A stretch of DNA of 64,000 nt from JAPPHA01 sp965221575. GTDB taxonomy: Bacteria > Pseudomonadota > Alphaproteobacteria > Rhodobacterales > Rhodobacteraceae. The stretch is from positions 172,341 through 236,340 of the forward strand of contig CBDCSM010000007.1 in assembly GCA_965221575.1 (NCBI GenBank), written 5' to 3'. The position numbers and the translations under genes were made by a program. Of the stretch, positions 1-9,036 are shown one piece after another. Below the pieces are notes generated by a model. That model saw only the letters and a program-made list of their open reading frames with translations, was not told the origin of the DNA and did no database searches. The first letter of the stretch is position 1; each line of letters starts with the position of its first letter.

Positions 1-2
1 GC

Positions 3-158
3 AGCGATGTCTGGGAGCTTCATTGTGGAATCCACCACGTCAAACTTGCGGTTTCCGGGTGCGATGACCGCGCCCCGGTACGGTGGATTGCAAAGGGCTA
101 CATCGGTTGCGTCCTCCGCCCGATGTTTCGGTCCGAAAGCCGAGGAGGCGATCCTTGA
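3..158 (+). CDS. possible 3' end of a gene upstream of the NHLM export operon (partial)
   Basis: From the left edge one frame stays open and ends in a TGA at 156-158. That stop overlaps the TTG start of the next gene as TTGA, a spacing typical of translationally coupled genes. The visible peptide is about 51 residues, contains HCGIHHVKLAVSGC and ends in SRGGDP. I do not recognise it. Position suggests it belongs to the same export operon, for instance a modifying or accessory protein, but that is inference. A competing frame at 7-198 is also open, so the frame choice is not secure. Confidence 0.35.
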   Translation, partial: SDVWELHCGIHHVKLAVSGCDDRAPVRWIAKGYIGCVLRPMFRSESRGGDP

Positions 159-1060
159 CCGAATTCGGCAACAGTCGGTTTCGCAAGAGTGCGATTGACC
201 GCTACTTCCAGCCGGAATCGCTGGACGATCGAGCGGAATTGACCGCGCGGCGGGAATGGATGGTGCTCGCCGCCCTCGGGCTGGCCCTTGCGGCAATCGC
301 ACTATGGGGCGCGTTCGCCAGCGTGGAGCGGACGGTGGGAACCGACGGCGTTCTGGTGCTTGCAGGCGAGCGGCACTCAATCCGGTCCGGCAGCCCGGGA
401 GTGGTCACGGACATCGAGTCGCCGGCCGGAGAACGGGTTGCGACTGGTCAGACTGTCGTCCGGACGGACGCTGTCGGCTTCGAGCAGCTCACTCGCCTCG
501 CGGATGAATCCTCCCGCCTTCTGGAAAGAGAGGTCGAGAACTCAACCCAAGCCGGCCGGGATGAAGCGTTACGATTGCTGGATCGGGCACAAACCCTGCT
601 CGAACGGCTCGAAGCACTGAGAGTGGAAAACGAGGTTGTAAGCCCGGGAACCGGTTTGATCACCGCTATTCTGGTCGCGCCGGGACAGGTGATCCCTGCG
701 GGAGCACCCGTTGCCGAGATCGTGTTCGGCGATGCCGATCGACTGGAGGTAGTCGCCTTCCTTCCCCGGGAGGACGCCCGGCGAATCGATGCCGGGATGA
801 CCGCGAGGGTGATGGCCGAAACGTCCGAAGGCGCCAAGACGTTCCCGGCCAGGCTTGCCGAATTCACGCCGCACCCCGAACAACCTCCCGGTTGGATCGC
901 GCGGATGCATTCTGAAACGGCGGTTCCAGAGCGTGGCGTCGCGATCCGCTTGACCTTTCCGCCTTCCCTTGAACTCGAAGCCATTCAGGATGGCACACCA
1001 TGCCGGATCGAAATCGTGATTGAACGGGTTGCGCCGTTCATGCTGCTGTTCAAGCGCTGA
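155..1060 (+). CDS. HlyD-family membrane fusion protein, NHLM bacteriocin-system secretion protein type
   Basis: This is the periplasmic adaptor of a peptide export system, bridging the inner-membrane ABC transporters. The TTG start at 155 is chosen because GAGGAGG at 142-148 lies six bases before it; a start at 83 would add 24 unlikely residues. The roughly 301-aa protein has a short cytoplasmic N-terminus containing FRKSAIDRYF, one membrane segment at about residues 35-56, a beta/lipoyl-like half (VLVLAGERHSIRSGSPG), a short helical hairpin at about 108-155 and a second lipoyl half (VSPGTGLITAILVAPGQ). The short form and the N-terminal pattern match the NHLM (nitrile hydratase leader microcin) HlyD subfamily. 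The C39-ABC gene follows after 35 bases. The family call is firm; the NHLM call rests mainly on the next two genes. Confidence 0.85.
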   Translation: MTEFGNSRFRKSAIDRYFQPESLDDRAELTARREWMVLAALGLALAAIALWGAFASVERTVGTDGVLVLAGERHSIRSGSPGVVTDIESPAGERVATGQTVVRTDAVGFEQLTRLADESSRLLEREVENSTQAGRDEALRLLDRAQTLLERLEALRVENEVVSPGTGLITAILVAPGQVIPAGAPVAEIVFGDADRLEVVAFLPREDARRIDAGMTARVMAETSEGAKTFPARLAEFTPHPEQPPGWIARMHSETAVPERGVAIRLTFPPSLELEAIQDGTPCRIEIVIERVAPFMLLFKR

Positions 1061-1095
1061 CCGAAACGCTTGATGGTTTTGACCGGAACCGTCCA

Positions 1096-3297
1096 ATGAA
1101 CGCCACCGGAATGAGCGAAAGGATCGGGCGCCTTTTCAAGCGCCGTATGCGTACGCCGCTGGTGCTTCAGAGCGATGCAACCGAATGCGGTGCCGCCTGC
1201 CTTGCCTCGGTGCTTCGTCACCACGGAAATTGGGTTACGCTTGAAGAAATGCGCGAAGTTTGCGGTGCCGGGCGTGACGGTTGCTCGGCCGCCGACATCA
1301 GTCGTGCGGCGAGGCAGTACCATCTGGAGGCTACGGGCTGGAGGCAGGAACCTGAAGACCTTCCCAAGTTGCCGCTGCCGGCCATACTGCATTGGGAATT
1401 CCGGCATTTCGTTGTGCTCGAAGGTGTTGGAGACGGTCAATACTTCCTCAATGATCCGGCACGCGGGCGGCGCGTTGTCGACGAAAAGGCCTTCGACCAG
1501 AGCTTTACCGGCGTGGCCTTGGAACTGAGTCCTACGGCCTCGTTTCGCCGCAGCCAACCTCCGCCGGGCGTACTACGCCAACTGTGGCCCTGGATGAGCG
1601 GCTTCAGGACCTCGCTCCTTTACGCCGTTTTCGCGGGACTGTTGCTTGCGGTGCCCGGCGTGGCCGCCCCTGTGCTGCTCGCTCTTTTTGTCGAAGACGT
1701 TCTGGTGGGAGGACAGAGGAACTGGGGAGCCGTCCTGGTCGGCGCGATGGCTGCTGCCGGAATGGCCGTCTACGTCCTGACCTGGCTTCGACAACGGGCG
1801 CTGCGCCGTTTGGCGATCGCGGTCGCGATCCGTCAGTCCGATCGATTCGTAGGACGACTGCTGCATCGCTCGGCCCAGTTTTTCACGCGACGCCTGATCG
1901 GCGATCTGCTGTCGAGAGTACAATCGATAGAGCAGGTCGTCGCCGTCGGCGTGCACCGGTTGGTGAGCCTGACCGTGGATCTGGTGATGGGGCTCGCTTT
2001 CCTGTCGTTGATGATTGTCTACGATGCGGCCTTGGCCGCGATCGTGTTCGTCATCGCAGTGGCGTGCGCGATTGCCTCGCGTATCACCAACCGTCACTGG
2101 AATGACGAAAGTATTGGATTTCGCAAGGAACAAGCCTCGTTGGCCGGTTCAGGATTTGCCGGTTTGCACGCTACGGAAACGCTGAGGGCGACCGCTTCCG
2201 AGGACGATTATTTTGTTCGCTGGAGCGGAAATCTGGCGCGCGAATTGAACTCCCGCCAGAGGTTTCGGGAGTTCGGGCTTCTTGCGGAAACCGTCCCGAT
2301 TCTCTTCATCGGACTCGGAGGAGCGGTGGTCCTCGGGATAGGTGGACGTAAGGTTATGTCCGAAGAACTGCCTCTCGGTAGCCTGATCGCATTCTACATC
2401 CTGGCATGGAATTTCCTTCAGCCGATCGGCAGGTTCGTGCAGTTTGCGGAACTGCTGCGCACGCTCGAAGCGGAGCTTCCGCGTCTTGACGAAATTCTGC
2501 ATGGTCCGGAAGTTCAAACTGAACCGGGAGCGCGTACCGGGCCTCGCCTGGTCACCGCCAGCGGCCGACTGCGTCTGCGCGGTCATATCGAGATTCGGGA
2601 TCTCCACTTCGGGTATCAGCATAATCAACCGCCGTTGATCGAGGGTTTTGGCATTGTCGTCCAGCCCGGCCAACGAATCGCAATTGTCGGGCCCAGCGGG
2701 TCGGGCAAGTCCACGCTGTCTTTGCTTGTGGCAGGTATCCTTCATCCCTGGTCGGGCGAGATACTGTTTGACGGGATGCGCCGAGAGCAGGTTCCACGCG
2801 ACGTGCTCAACGACTCCGTTTCGGTTGTCACGCAGGATTCGGCGCTCTTCGAGGGAACCTTGCGTGAAAACCTCACGCTTTGGGATCCGAACGTTCCCGA
2901 TCCGCGACTGATCGCCGCCGCCCGGGACTCCGGAATTCACGATGAAATCGTGGCCCGCCCGAACGGGTTCGATTCCGAAGTGTCGGAGACCGGGCGCAAT
3001 TTCAGCGCAGGCCAGCGCCAACAGTTGGAAATCGCGCGCGCGCTTGTCCCGGATCCTTCACTGCTTGTTCTCGACGAGGCCACTGCCGCACTCGACGCGA
3101 ACACCGAGAAAGAAATCTCTGATGCGATGCGCCGTCGCGGCTGCACCTGCCTGATCGTTGCCCACCGTCCGAGCGCGTTCAGAGACTGCGACCGCATCAT
3201 CGTACTCGATGCCGGCCGCGTGGTTCAGGACGGTCGTCATGACGATCTTGCCGCCGACCGAAACGGTCTCTACCGGAATCTCATGAATGACTCGTGA
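1096..3297 (+). CDS. NHLM-type peptidase/ABC exporter (C39 peptidase + permease + ATPase)
   Basis: A bifunctional exporter that would cleave the leader of a secreted peptide and pump the mature peptide across the inner membrane. Residues about 20-150 are a C39 double-glycine peptidase: Cys31 in TECGAAC, His104 in FRHFVVLEG and Asp120 in NDPARG form the expected catalytic set. Residues about 165-450 hold the membrane segments. The nucleotide-binding domain follows, with Walker A GPSGSGKS (about 532), signature FSAGQRQQ (about 635) and Walker B LLVLDEAT (about 656). The 733-aa length and the peptidase pattern fit the NHLM ABC1 family. The 3' end overlaps the next gene by 11 bases. All catalytic motifs are intact, so the system looks functional. 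Confidence 0.92.
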   Translation: MNATGMSERIGRLFKRRMRTPLVLQSDATECGAACLASVLRHHGNWVTLEEMREVCGAGRDGCSAADISRAARQYHLEATGWRQEPEDLPKLPLPAILHWEFRHFVVLEGVGDGQYFLNDPARGRRVVDEKAFDQSFTGVALELSPTASFRRSQPPPGVLRQLWPWMSGFRTSLLYAVFAGLLLAVPGVAAPVLLALFVEDVLVGGQRNWGAVLVGAMAAAGMAVYVLTWLRQRALRRLAIAVAIRQSDRFVGRLLHRSAQFFTRRLIGDLLSRVQSIEQVVAVGVHRLVSLTVDLVMGLAFLSLMIVYDAALAAIVFVIAVACAIASRITNRHWNDESIGFRKEQASLAGSGFAGLHATETLRATASEDDYFVRWSGNLARELNSRQRFREFGLLAETVPILFIGLGGAVVLGIGGRKVMSEELPLGSLIAFYILAWNFLQPIGRFVQFAELLRTLEAELPRLDEILHGPEVQTEPGARTGPRLVTASGRLRLRGHIEIRDLHFGYQHNQPPLIEGFGIVVQPGQRIAIVGPSGSGKSTLSLLVAGILHPWSGEILFDGMRREQVPRDVLNDSVSVVTQDSALFEGTLRENLTLWDPNVPDPRLIAAARDSGIHDEIVARPNGFDSEVSETGRNFSAGQRQQLEIARALVPDPSLLVLDEATAALDANTEKEISDAMRRRGCTCLIVAHRPSAFRDCDRIIVLDAGRVVQDGRHDDLAADRNGLYRNLMNDS

Positions 3298-6220
3298 CAG
3301 CGGAAACAATTCACCTGGGTCCGGGTCGGCAACCACCGATCCGCGCCGCATTCACCTGGGCCAACTGGTTGATTCTCTGGGTGAAGCAGTGAGTGAGGCA
3401 GGAACCAGGCAGGTTTGGCTGGACGAACCCGGGTGTCTTTGGTTCGTTGAGCGTGGCGTCCTCGACATATATTTCGCCAGCTGCCAGGATGGCGAGTTGG
3501 AGGCGCCGTTTCGCCACATCCAGCGTCTGGCGGCTGGCCGTTTCGCGTTCGGTGCCCAAGGCACCGGCGACTTGCGGCTTCTTGCCAAGGGCCTTCCCGG
3601 AACGACCCTGCGCAGAATCCCCGTCGCGACGCTCACCGCCGCCTGCGAGGGCAACTTCGAAGAACTGAACCGAGCGCTGGCCGAAGATGCCGACCAATGG
3701 ATCATTGACGTTTTCTCGACGATTGCCATCGAAATCGAAATTCGCCCGCGACCAGACCTGGCGCTGACCCAGGGCTTAACCACCGACGCAGTCGGAGTGC
3801 TCACGAGCGCTGACGGAGTGGTCTGGGCGGAGGGCACCACGGCGCAACTGTTCGGAACCGAGGAATCGGCCGAGGGCGAACTCGTGCCGCTCACGCCGGA
3901 CAGTTGGGCTGTTCTCCACGAACCCGCCGCAATTACGGTTCTGACATCATCGGACCTCGAGACGGAGACCTTGCTCAATCGTGCGATTCCGGGGTTTCAC
4001 CGCATGGCGATGAGAGCGCAAGCGCTCAATCGTCAGCTACTGATTGCGGATCAAGCCAATCTCCAGATGACGCGCTCAAAGTGGCGAAGAAGCGAAGAAG
4101 ACCAGGCGCGGGCAAAATTGTTCGGGCTGCTTGCACCGTCGTCTTCACCCACGACCGACGGAGATCTCCTCCTTGCCGCGCTCGCCGAGGTCGGTCGCCA
4201 TGAAGGCATCTCCATCATGACACCCGAAAAAAAGACCGAGGAAATGCCTGGTCTTGCCGAACTGCTCCACGCGTCGGGCGTGCGGGCGCGAAGGGTACGC
4301 TTGTCACAGGACGAAAACTGGTGGAACGGCGACAGTGGCGCGATGTTGACCTTCAAGCGCGAGAATGGCGGCCCGGTCGCCCTGCTGCCAACGTCGAACG
4401 GACGCTATCGGCTGTACGATCCGGAAACCGGCAGATCGTCACAAGTCAAACGCAAGGATGCCGGCGCGCTCACCTCCGACGCCTGGGTTCTTTACGGGGC
4501 GTTGCCCGAAGACCGTCCAGTCGGCATGCGAATGTTGCTCTCGGCCGCGGCGAACAGGGTTGGCTCCGATCTTGTGCGCCTTGTCTGCACCGGTATTCCG
4601 GCCGCCGTCCTCGCCCTGGCACCGGCAGTTGGAATCGGTTTGCTGGTCAACCATGTGATCCCGTCCGGCGACATGGGGGAACTGGTCCAGCTTGTTCTGC
4701 TGCTTGTTCTTCTCACGGTGACGGCGGCACTGTTTCACATGTTGCGCGGCATGGCCATCATGCGCATCGAGGCCCGCCTCGCCTCCCGAGCAACCGCCGC
4801 GTTATGGGACCGTTTATTGAGGTTGCCAAACCGCTTCCACCGTCGATTCAGTTCGGGAGAGCTGACCATGCGGGCGCTTGCCTTCCAGTCATTGCGCGAC
4901 CGGGTCTCCGGCACGACGGCAGCGTCGCTGTTCTCCGCCCTGTTCCTGATCCCGTCGATTTCCCTGGTCTTCCTTTACGACGCGTTGCTTGGTTGGCTGA
5001 GCCTCGGAATCGGCATCGCCTCGTTGTCCGTTGCGGTCGCCGCGGGGGCAGCACAGGTCACCCCTCAGCAGAGGCGCTTCGAAGAGGAGCGCGTCATCGC
5101 CGGTCAATTGTCGGAGATCATCCGCAGTATCCGAAAACTAAAGGCCGCAGGGGCGGAAGGGTCGGCGCGAGCCTCCTGGGCGCGGAGTTTCCACCGACAA
5201 AAGTTGGCGGAAATCCGCGTCGGAATTCTGAGTGAACACCTGAGTGCATTCAATGCAGCGATGCCGCTGCTAGCGGCGGCGGCGTTCTTTTCAGTTGCCC
5301 TTGCGCGCGGCGACGAACTCGGAGTCGGTGAGTTCCTGGTCGCCTATGTGGCATCGATGATCTTCTACGCATCAATCGTCGCCCTAGGCGCCGGAAGCGA
5401 GGCGATCTCGTCGATACCACCTGCCGGCCAACAGGTTCTCCCCATTCTTGCCGCCACGCCAGATACGGCACGAAGGACCCGTCGGCAGGTCGTTCTCGCG
5501 GGCGGGATTCGATTCGAGTCAGTGAGCTTTCGCTATGCCGATTCTTCACCGTTAATTCTGGACCGAATCTCGATCCACGCCGACCCGGGCGAATACATCG
5601 CCATTGTCGGAGAATCCGGTGCCGGCAAGAGCACGTTGGCAAGACTCGCCGTCGGCCTTGAGTCACCTACCGGCGGCGGCGTGTATTTCGATGATCGTGA
5701 TCTCGCCCATCTCGACCTGGTCTCGGTTCGCCGGCAGATCGGCATCGTCTTGCAGGACGGAATTGGCCAGGCCGGTACGATTCTTGACAATATCACGGGC
5801 TTGGATCCGGACTTGGCCATGGATGACGCATGGAGGGCAGCGCGCCAGGCCGCCGTTGACGGGGATATTGCCAAAATGCCCATGCAGATGCACACCCATT
5901 TGGGTGAGGGCGCGTCAGCGGTGTCCGGTGGGCAAAACCAACGTATCCGTGTCGCCCGGGCAATGGTCCGGAACCCGCGCATCCTGATTCTGGACGAGGC
6001 CACGAACTGGCTGGATCCCAGGAACCAGTCGGCCCTGATGGCGTCCATCAGCACCTCAACCGCCACGCGAATCGTCATTGCTCACCGGCTTTCGACGATA
6101 AGGGACGCTCATCGCATCTATGTGCTCAAGTCCGGGAAGATCGCGCAGATAGGGCGGTTCGAGGAGGTCTCCGGCCAGCCCGGACCGTTTAGCGACCTCA
6201 TGCATCGGCAGGAGTTATGA
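3287..6220 (+). CDS. NHLM-type ABC transporter, second ATP-binding/permease subunit
   Basis: The long partner ABC protein that accompanies the C39 exporter in NHLM clusters. The 977-aa protein begins with about 420 residues of soluble sequence lacking a C39 active site. A membrane domain follows at about 425-700, then an ATPase domain with Walker A GESGAGKS (about 775), signature VSGGQNQR (about 879) and Walker B ILILDEAT (about 900). The glutamate after Walker B and the switch histidine (IVIAHRLS) are present, so hydrolysis should be normal. It starts within the last codons of the preceding gene, implying translational coupling. The peptide cargo is not identified. Confidence 0.9.
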   Translation: MTRDSGNNSPGSGSATTDPRRIHLGQLVDSLGEAVSEAGTRQVWLDEPGCLWFVERGVLDIYFASCQDGELEAPFRHIQRLAAGRFAFGAQGTGDLRLLAKGLPGTTLRRIPVATLTAACEGNFEELNRALAEDADQWIIDVFSTIAIEIEIRPRPDLALTQGLTTDAVGVLTSADGVVWAEGTTAQLFGTEESAEGELVPLTPDSWAVLHEPAAITVLTSSDLETETLLNRAIPGFHRMAMRAQALNRQLLIADQANLQMTRSKWRRSEEDQARAKLFGLLAPSSSPTTDGDLLLAALAEVGRHEGISIMTPEKKTEEMPGLAELLHASGVRARRVRLSQDENWWNGDSGAMLTFKRENGGPVALLPTSNGRYRLYDPETGRSSQVKRKDAGALTSDAWVLYGALPEDRPVGMRMLLSAAANRVGSDLVRLVCTGIPAAVLALAPAVGIGLLVNHVIPSGDMGELVQLVLLLVLLTVTAALFHMLRGMAIMRIEARLASRATAALWDRLLRLPNRFHRRFSSGELTMRALAFQSLRDRVSGTTAASLFSALFLIPSISLVFLYDALLGWLSLGIGIASLSVAVAAGAAQVTPQQRRFEEERVIAGQLSEIIRSIRKLKAAGAEGSARASWARSFHRQKLAEIRVGILSEHLSAFNAAMPLLAAAAFFSVALARGDELGVGEFLVAYVASMIFYASIVALGAGSEAISSIPPAGQQVLPILAATPDTARRTRRQVVLAGGIRFESVSFRYADSSPLILDRISIHADPGEYIAIVGESGAGKSTLARLAVGLESPTGGGVYFDDRDLAHLDLVSVRRQIGIVLQDGIGQAGTILDNITGLDPDLAMDDAWRAARQAAVDGDIAKMPMQMHTHLGEGASAVSGGQNQRIRVARAMVRNPRILILDEATNWLDPRNQSALMASISTSTATRIVIAHRLSTIRDAHRIYVLKSGKIAQIGRFEEVSGQPGPFSDLMHRQEL

Positions 6221-6236
6221 TCGCGATCGCAACACA

Positions 6237-7337
6237 TTAACGAGTCGCCAGCCGCGCCCGCAACGTCTCGAACGGAATATAAGCAACTGCCGGGTAAGCC
6301 TTGGCCGCGACCACGGTCCCCGTACTGTCCGCGTCAAAGGACAATTTGACATGACCGATGCCCGTCAGAACGCCAAATACGCCTGAGTCGCAAAACACGA
6401 ACTCCCGTCCTGGCCAGTTCAGCAGCCCATTCAATTTCGCCGGCAGGCATAACTCCTTTTCGCAGAGCTTGTTCAGCAAGGGCGCCCACTCGCCGGCTCC
6501 TGGCAGACTGAAGGAAGTGGCTTCGCCTTGGGAAAGTTCCAAGCCGATTTGCGGTAATATGCCATTTCCGGTCGTGCCGACCGCAAGCCGGAGAGAGCGG
6601 AACAGGCCGTCGAATTCTGACAGGGTCGCGGCGATTTCAGTGATTGGACCCCTCCATTTCAGGCCCTCCAATATTCGCATGACATGGCTGGAATCCGTTG
6701 GTCGGCAAATCGCCTTGAAGGCTCTGACAGTGCGATCCGGCATGATGCCGACGTTGTCGATGGCCCCACCCGCGGCTGCCACCCTGTCGAACAATCGGCC
6801 CAGTGCCCTGCGCTCCTCGACCGCCAGATGCCAGCCGACCACGCCTGCAAGCCATGCGATTGCCGAAGACGCGGCCGGGTTTCCGGATGCTCCGCATTCC
6901 GGCAAGTCGGATCGTATCCTCGCAAACAAACCGGGGCTGCCATCAGGTTCGCCAGACATGAGGTCATATTCCAGTCCCATCAACTCGCACCACGGAGCCG
7001 TCCTGTCGAGCGCGGTGAGTTGTTTGCCTAAACGCGCGGCAATCGAACCATGCGGCGCACGTTCGCCGAGCCGAATGTGGTGGTCGCGCAGCAGGCTTCC
7101 GCGCGTCATCGTGCAGTAAAAGTCGGCACCTGCCGCAGGTTCGTCGAGCCGCAATTCGAACCCGAACCCGGCTCCGGGATCGATGGGCAAGCCAAAGACC
7201 GCGGCGCGCAGACGGGCCCAACCCGCCCTGTCAATCAACGCCTGAGAGACTATCCGCGAAAGAAAGTCCAGAATCGCGTTGAACGCCGTAGCGGCATCCT
7301 CCTCAGAAAGATGCGGCCCGGTTTCCGAACCTGTCAT
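6237..7337 (-). CDS. uncharacterised protein convergent with the NHLM export operon
   Basis: A 366-aa protein if translation begins at the ATG at 7337, or 371 aa from a TTG at 7352; neither has a clear ribosome-binding site. No signal peptide, membrane segment or familiar catalytic motif is seen. It is globular, with a central stretch containing VGIMPDRTVRAFK, then IGLEL, a segment with LNGLLNWPG and a C-terminal part with GIGHVKLSF. That spacing resembles, from memory only, an unnamed family sometimes found beside RiPP and lanthipeptide clusters. Its stop lies 16 bases from the end of the export operon on the other strand. A role in making or handling the exported peptide is plausible but unproven. 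Confidence 0.7.
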   Translation of the reverse strand: MTGSETGPHLSEEDAATAFNAILDFLSRIVSQALIDRAGWARLRAAVFGLPIDPGAGFGFELRLDEPAAGADFYCTMTRGSLLRDHHIRLGERAPHGSIAARLGKQLTALDRTAPWCELMGLEYDLMSGEPDGSPGLFARIRSDLPECGASGNPAASSAIAWLAGVVGWHLAVEERRALGRLFDRVAAAGGAIDNVGIMPDRTVRAFKAICRPTDSSHVMRILEGLKWRGPITEIAATLSEFDGLFRSLRLAVGTTGNGILPQIGLELSQGEATSFSLPGAGEWAPLLNKLCEKELCLPAKLNGLLNWPGREFVFCDSGVFGVLTGIGHVKLSFDADSTGTVVAAKAYPAVAYIPFETLRARLATR

Positions 7338-7860
7338 ACCGGTAACGCTCAACTTGTCGGGATCGCCTGGCGTTCACCCTGCCCCGATTTCCGTTCATTG
7401 CGGACAACGGCATTATGGCATGCCGGCGCAATCCCGCCTTCGGCCTCGTCACGAAACAGGCGCTTCATGTCTGGGCACGAGAAAACAGAAAAATTACGTT
7501 TCGACAGTGGCTCCGATCCAGCAAGGATCCAATTGCCCGCGCGTAGACGGTGTTCAGCACACGTTCCACCGTAATCGATCCCGGGATGCTACCGCGTGAC
7601 GAAATCGAGTTGACGGTTAGCCCGGACCGCTCAGCGGGCCGTGAATGCCATGCGGGACACCCGCGCAAAGATCTCGCACCGGCTTGGCGTCATCCACGGC
7701 AGCCTGAGCGTCGCGGCACTACGCGCCACCGACTCCAGGCCCTCTTCACCATGGAATACGGCAGGATCATGAAGCGTCCAAGGCCGGATCCGGTCGAACC
7801 TGCTTCAACTGGTGTCAGGGACGGTTGAGCGGAGATACGCAACCGCCCACGACATTCCTG
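7338..7860. other. gene-poor interval between the unknown protein and the ACP
   Basis: No frame in this half-kilobase has a convincing start, ribosome-binding site and protein-like composition. Short frames on both strands (for example a 40-codon plus-strand frame at 7650-7772) are not supported. The minus-strand promoter of the unknown gene should lie here, but no strong -35/-10 pair was found. Confidence 0.5.
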
Positions 7861-8088
7861 TCATCCGCGTGCATCGATATAGGTCACAAGATCCCGAAGG
7901 GTCTCGAATTGCCGACACTCTTCAGCGACCAGCCCCAAGCCGAACTTTTCATTCACAAGCCTGTAAAAGGCGATGCAGTCCACTGACGACACGCCGGAAT
8001 CGGCGAGTTTGGTGTCGAAGCTGGGCTCGCGGCCCAAGTCCAGATTGTCGTTGACTATCGCCCTGATGCGGTCTTCGGTGGATGACAT
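7861..8088 (-). CDS. discrete acyl carrier protein
   Basis: A 75-aa phosphopantetheine-carrier protein. The start is the ATG at 8088, because AGGAGA lies eight bases upstream; an upstream ATG at 8127 lacks such a site. The protein is acidic and helical and shows the helix-II motif SGVSSVDCIAFY. The second serine of VSSVD aligns with the 4'-phosphopantetheine serine of the usual GxDSL, the preceding Asp being replaced by Ser. The following FGLGL and the C-terminal helix fit the family. It is not beside fabF or other fatty-acid genes; it stands alone near the NHLM export locus. That suggests a dedicated carrier, for example delivering an acyl or aminoacyl group to a secreted peptide, but no partner ligase is visible. 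Confidence 0.85.
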   Translation of the reverse strand: MSSTEDRIRAIVNDNLDLGREPSFDTKLADSGVSSVDCIAFYRLVNEKFGLGLVAEECRQFETLRDLVTYIDARG

Positions 8089-8161
8089 TGTTTGGGTCTC
8101 CTGTTTCAGACGGTTTTCGATACGCACTCACGCTAATTCGATCGTGCGTTCCGGATTACGA

Positions 8162-8197
8162 TGCCAAGAACAAATGAGCATTGCTTCGGACTTGGCA
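8162..8197. promoter_or_regulatory. inverted repeat upstream of the ACP gene
   Basis: TGCCAAG at 8162-8168 and CTTGGCA at 8191-8197 form perfect 7-bp arms with centres 29 bases apart, 75-110 bases upstream of the ACP start. The spacing is too wide for a terminator hairpin but suits a dimeric operator. Function is inferred from position only. Confidence 0.3.
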
Positions 8198-8235
8198 CGG
8201 GAAGTGTATCGTTACTCGTCGACCTTGAAAAGTCC

Positions 8236-8436
8236 TCACTCCACCTCCGCGAGCGACCCCGCCAGGTCGGAAAGGTCTGGGCTGACGTCTCCCTCACCGG
8301 TGCCGACGTCTGCCGAAGGACAGAAACCGCTCTCGAAGTCACGCGTCGAGGGAACCCCCTCGAACAAAGGCATCTCATCAGGTTGGCATTGTCGGATTTC
8401 AGACCGGGTCGTTGCGAATTTCCCCGGCTGTTTCAT
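8236..8436 (-). CDS. candidate small acidic ORF upstream of the ACP (possible precursor peptide)
   Basis: A 66-codon frame on the same strand as the ACP, ending 147 bases before its start. The second half is strongly acidic and protein-like (VSPDLSDLAGSLAEVE at the C-terminus), with about three quarters G or C at third codon positions. It contains few Cys, Ser and Thr residues. There is no good ribosome-binding site at the ATG at 8436 or at an internal ATG at 8373, and other frames around it look equally open, so it may be noncoding or a decayed gene. It is listed because a peptide gene is expected near an NHLM exporter. Confidence 0.2.
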   Translation of the reverse strand: MKQPGKFATTRSEIRQCQPDEMPLFEGVPSTRDFESGFCPSADVGTGEGDVSPDLSDLAGSLAEVE

Positions 8437-8439
8437 GCC

Positions 8440-9036
8440 TGGTCCAGGATTTTCCCACGGTCTGCCGACATTTTTCGACGTTGGAATTGGGCTCGATTTC
8501 GACGGTGAGTTTTTGTTTCCGGCAGCACGGGCGCCGTGCGGCGGTGAATTTCGGGTCGTCGGATGGCATTGACGGAAGTGGCGTTGCCGGGGTCGGTCGG
8601 GCTTCTCTTCGCTCGTCCCGGACGTCGCCTCCTGTATCCATATCCTGTCGTCCCAGTCGTCAGTGCCATCGGAACAGAGACGCCAGATCTGAGTATCGCG
8701 GCGTCGCGGCGTGCGAGGGCGGCTGCAGCCTTGTCTTCTCCGCTGTCGGCGTCGATGCCACAATCAATCCGCCAAAGGGTTACCATTCGCAGGCCATGAC
8801 ACGCACGGCGAAATCCACGCCACGGGATGTGGCAACATCAGCTCGGCACCAGGTGGGGTGGCCATTGAGCGGTCTTGGCAAGGACGGGCGGCGGGCGTGG
8901 GCGTGTTCTCCAACGGGTGGTCGATCTTACCTGCGTTCGCGTGCCCAATCCGGGAATCGTCCGGCGTGCGGGTCCAGGCTCCGCCGCAATGCACGCGCTT
9001 CATTGACCGATATTGCGAAGCAAAGACAACGCACGG
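8440..9036. other. gene-poor interval before der
   Basis: Several overlapping minus-strand frames (8433-8786, 8399-8641) each contain short protein-like stretches, but none runs intact with a ribosome-binding site. This could be a decayed small gene or simply GC-rich noncoding DNA. No transposon ends or tRNA were seen. Confidence 0.4.

Noticed and set aside
7550..7828. 92-codon plus-strand ORF in the NHLM-ACP interval
   Set aside because: No ribosome-binding site and Arg/Pro-rich composition typical of random GC-rich frames.
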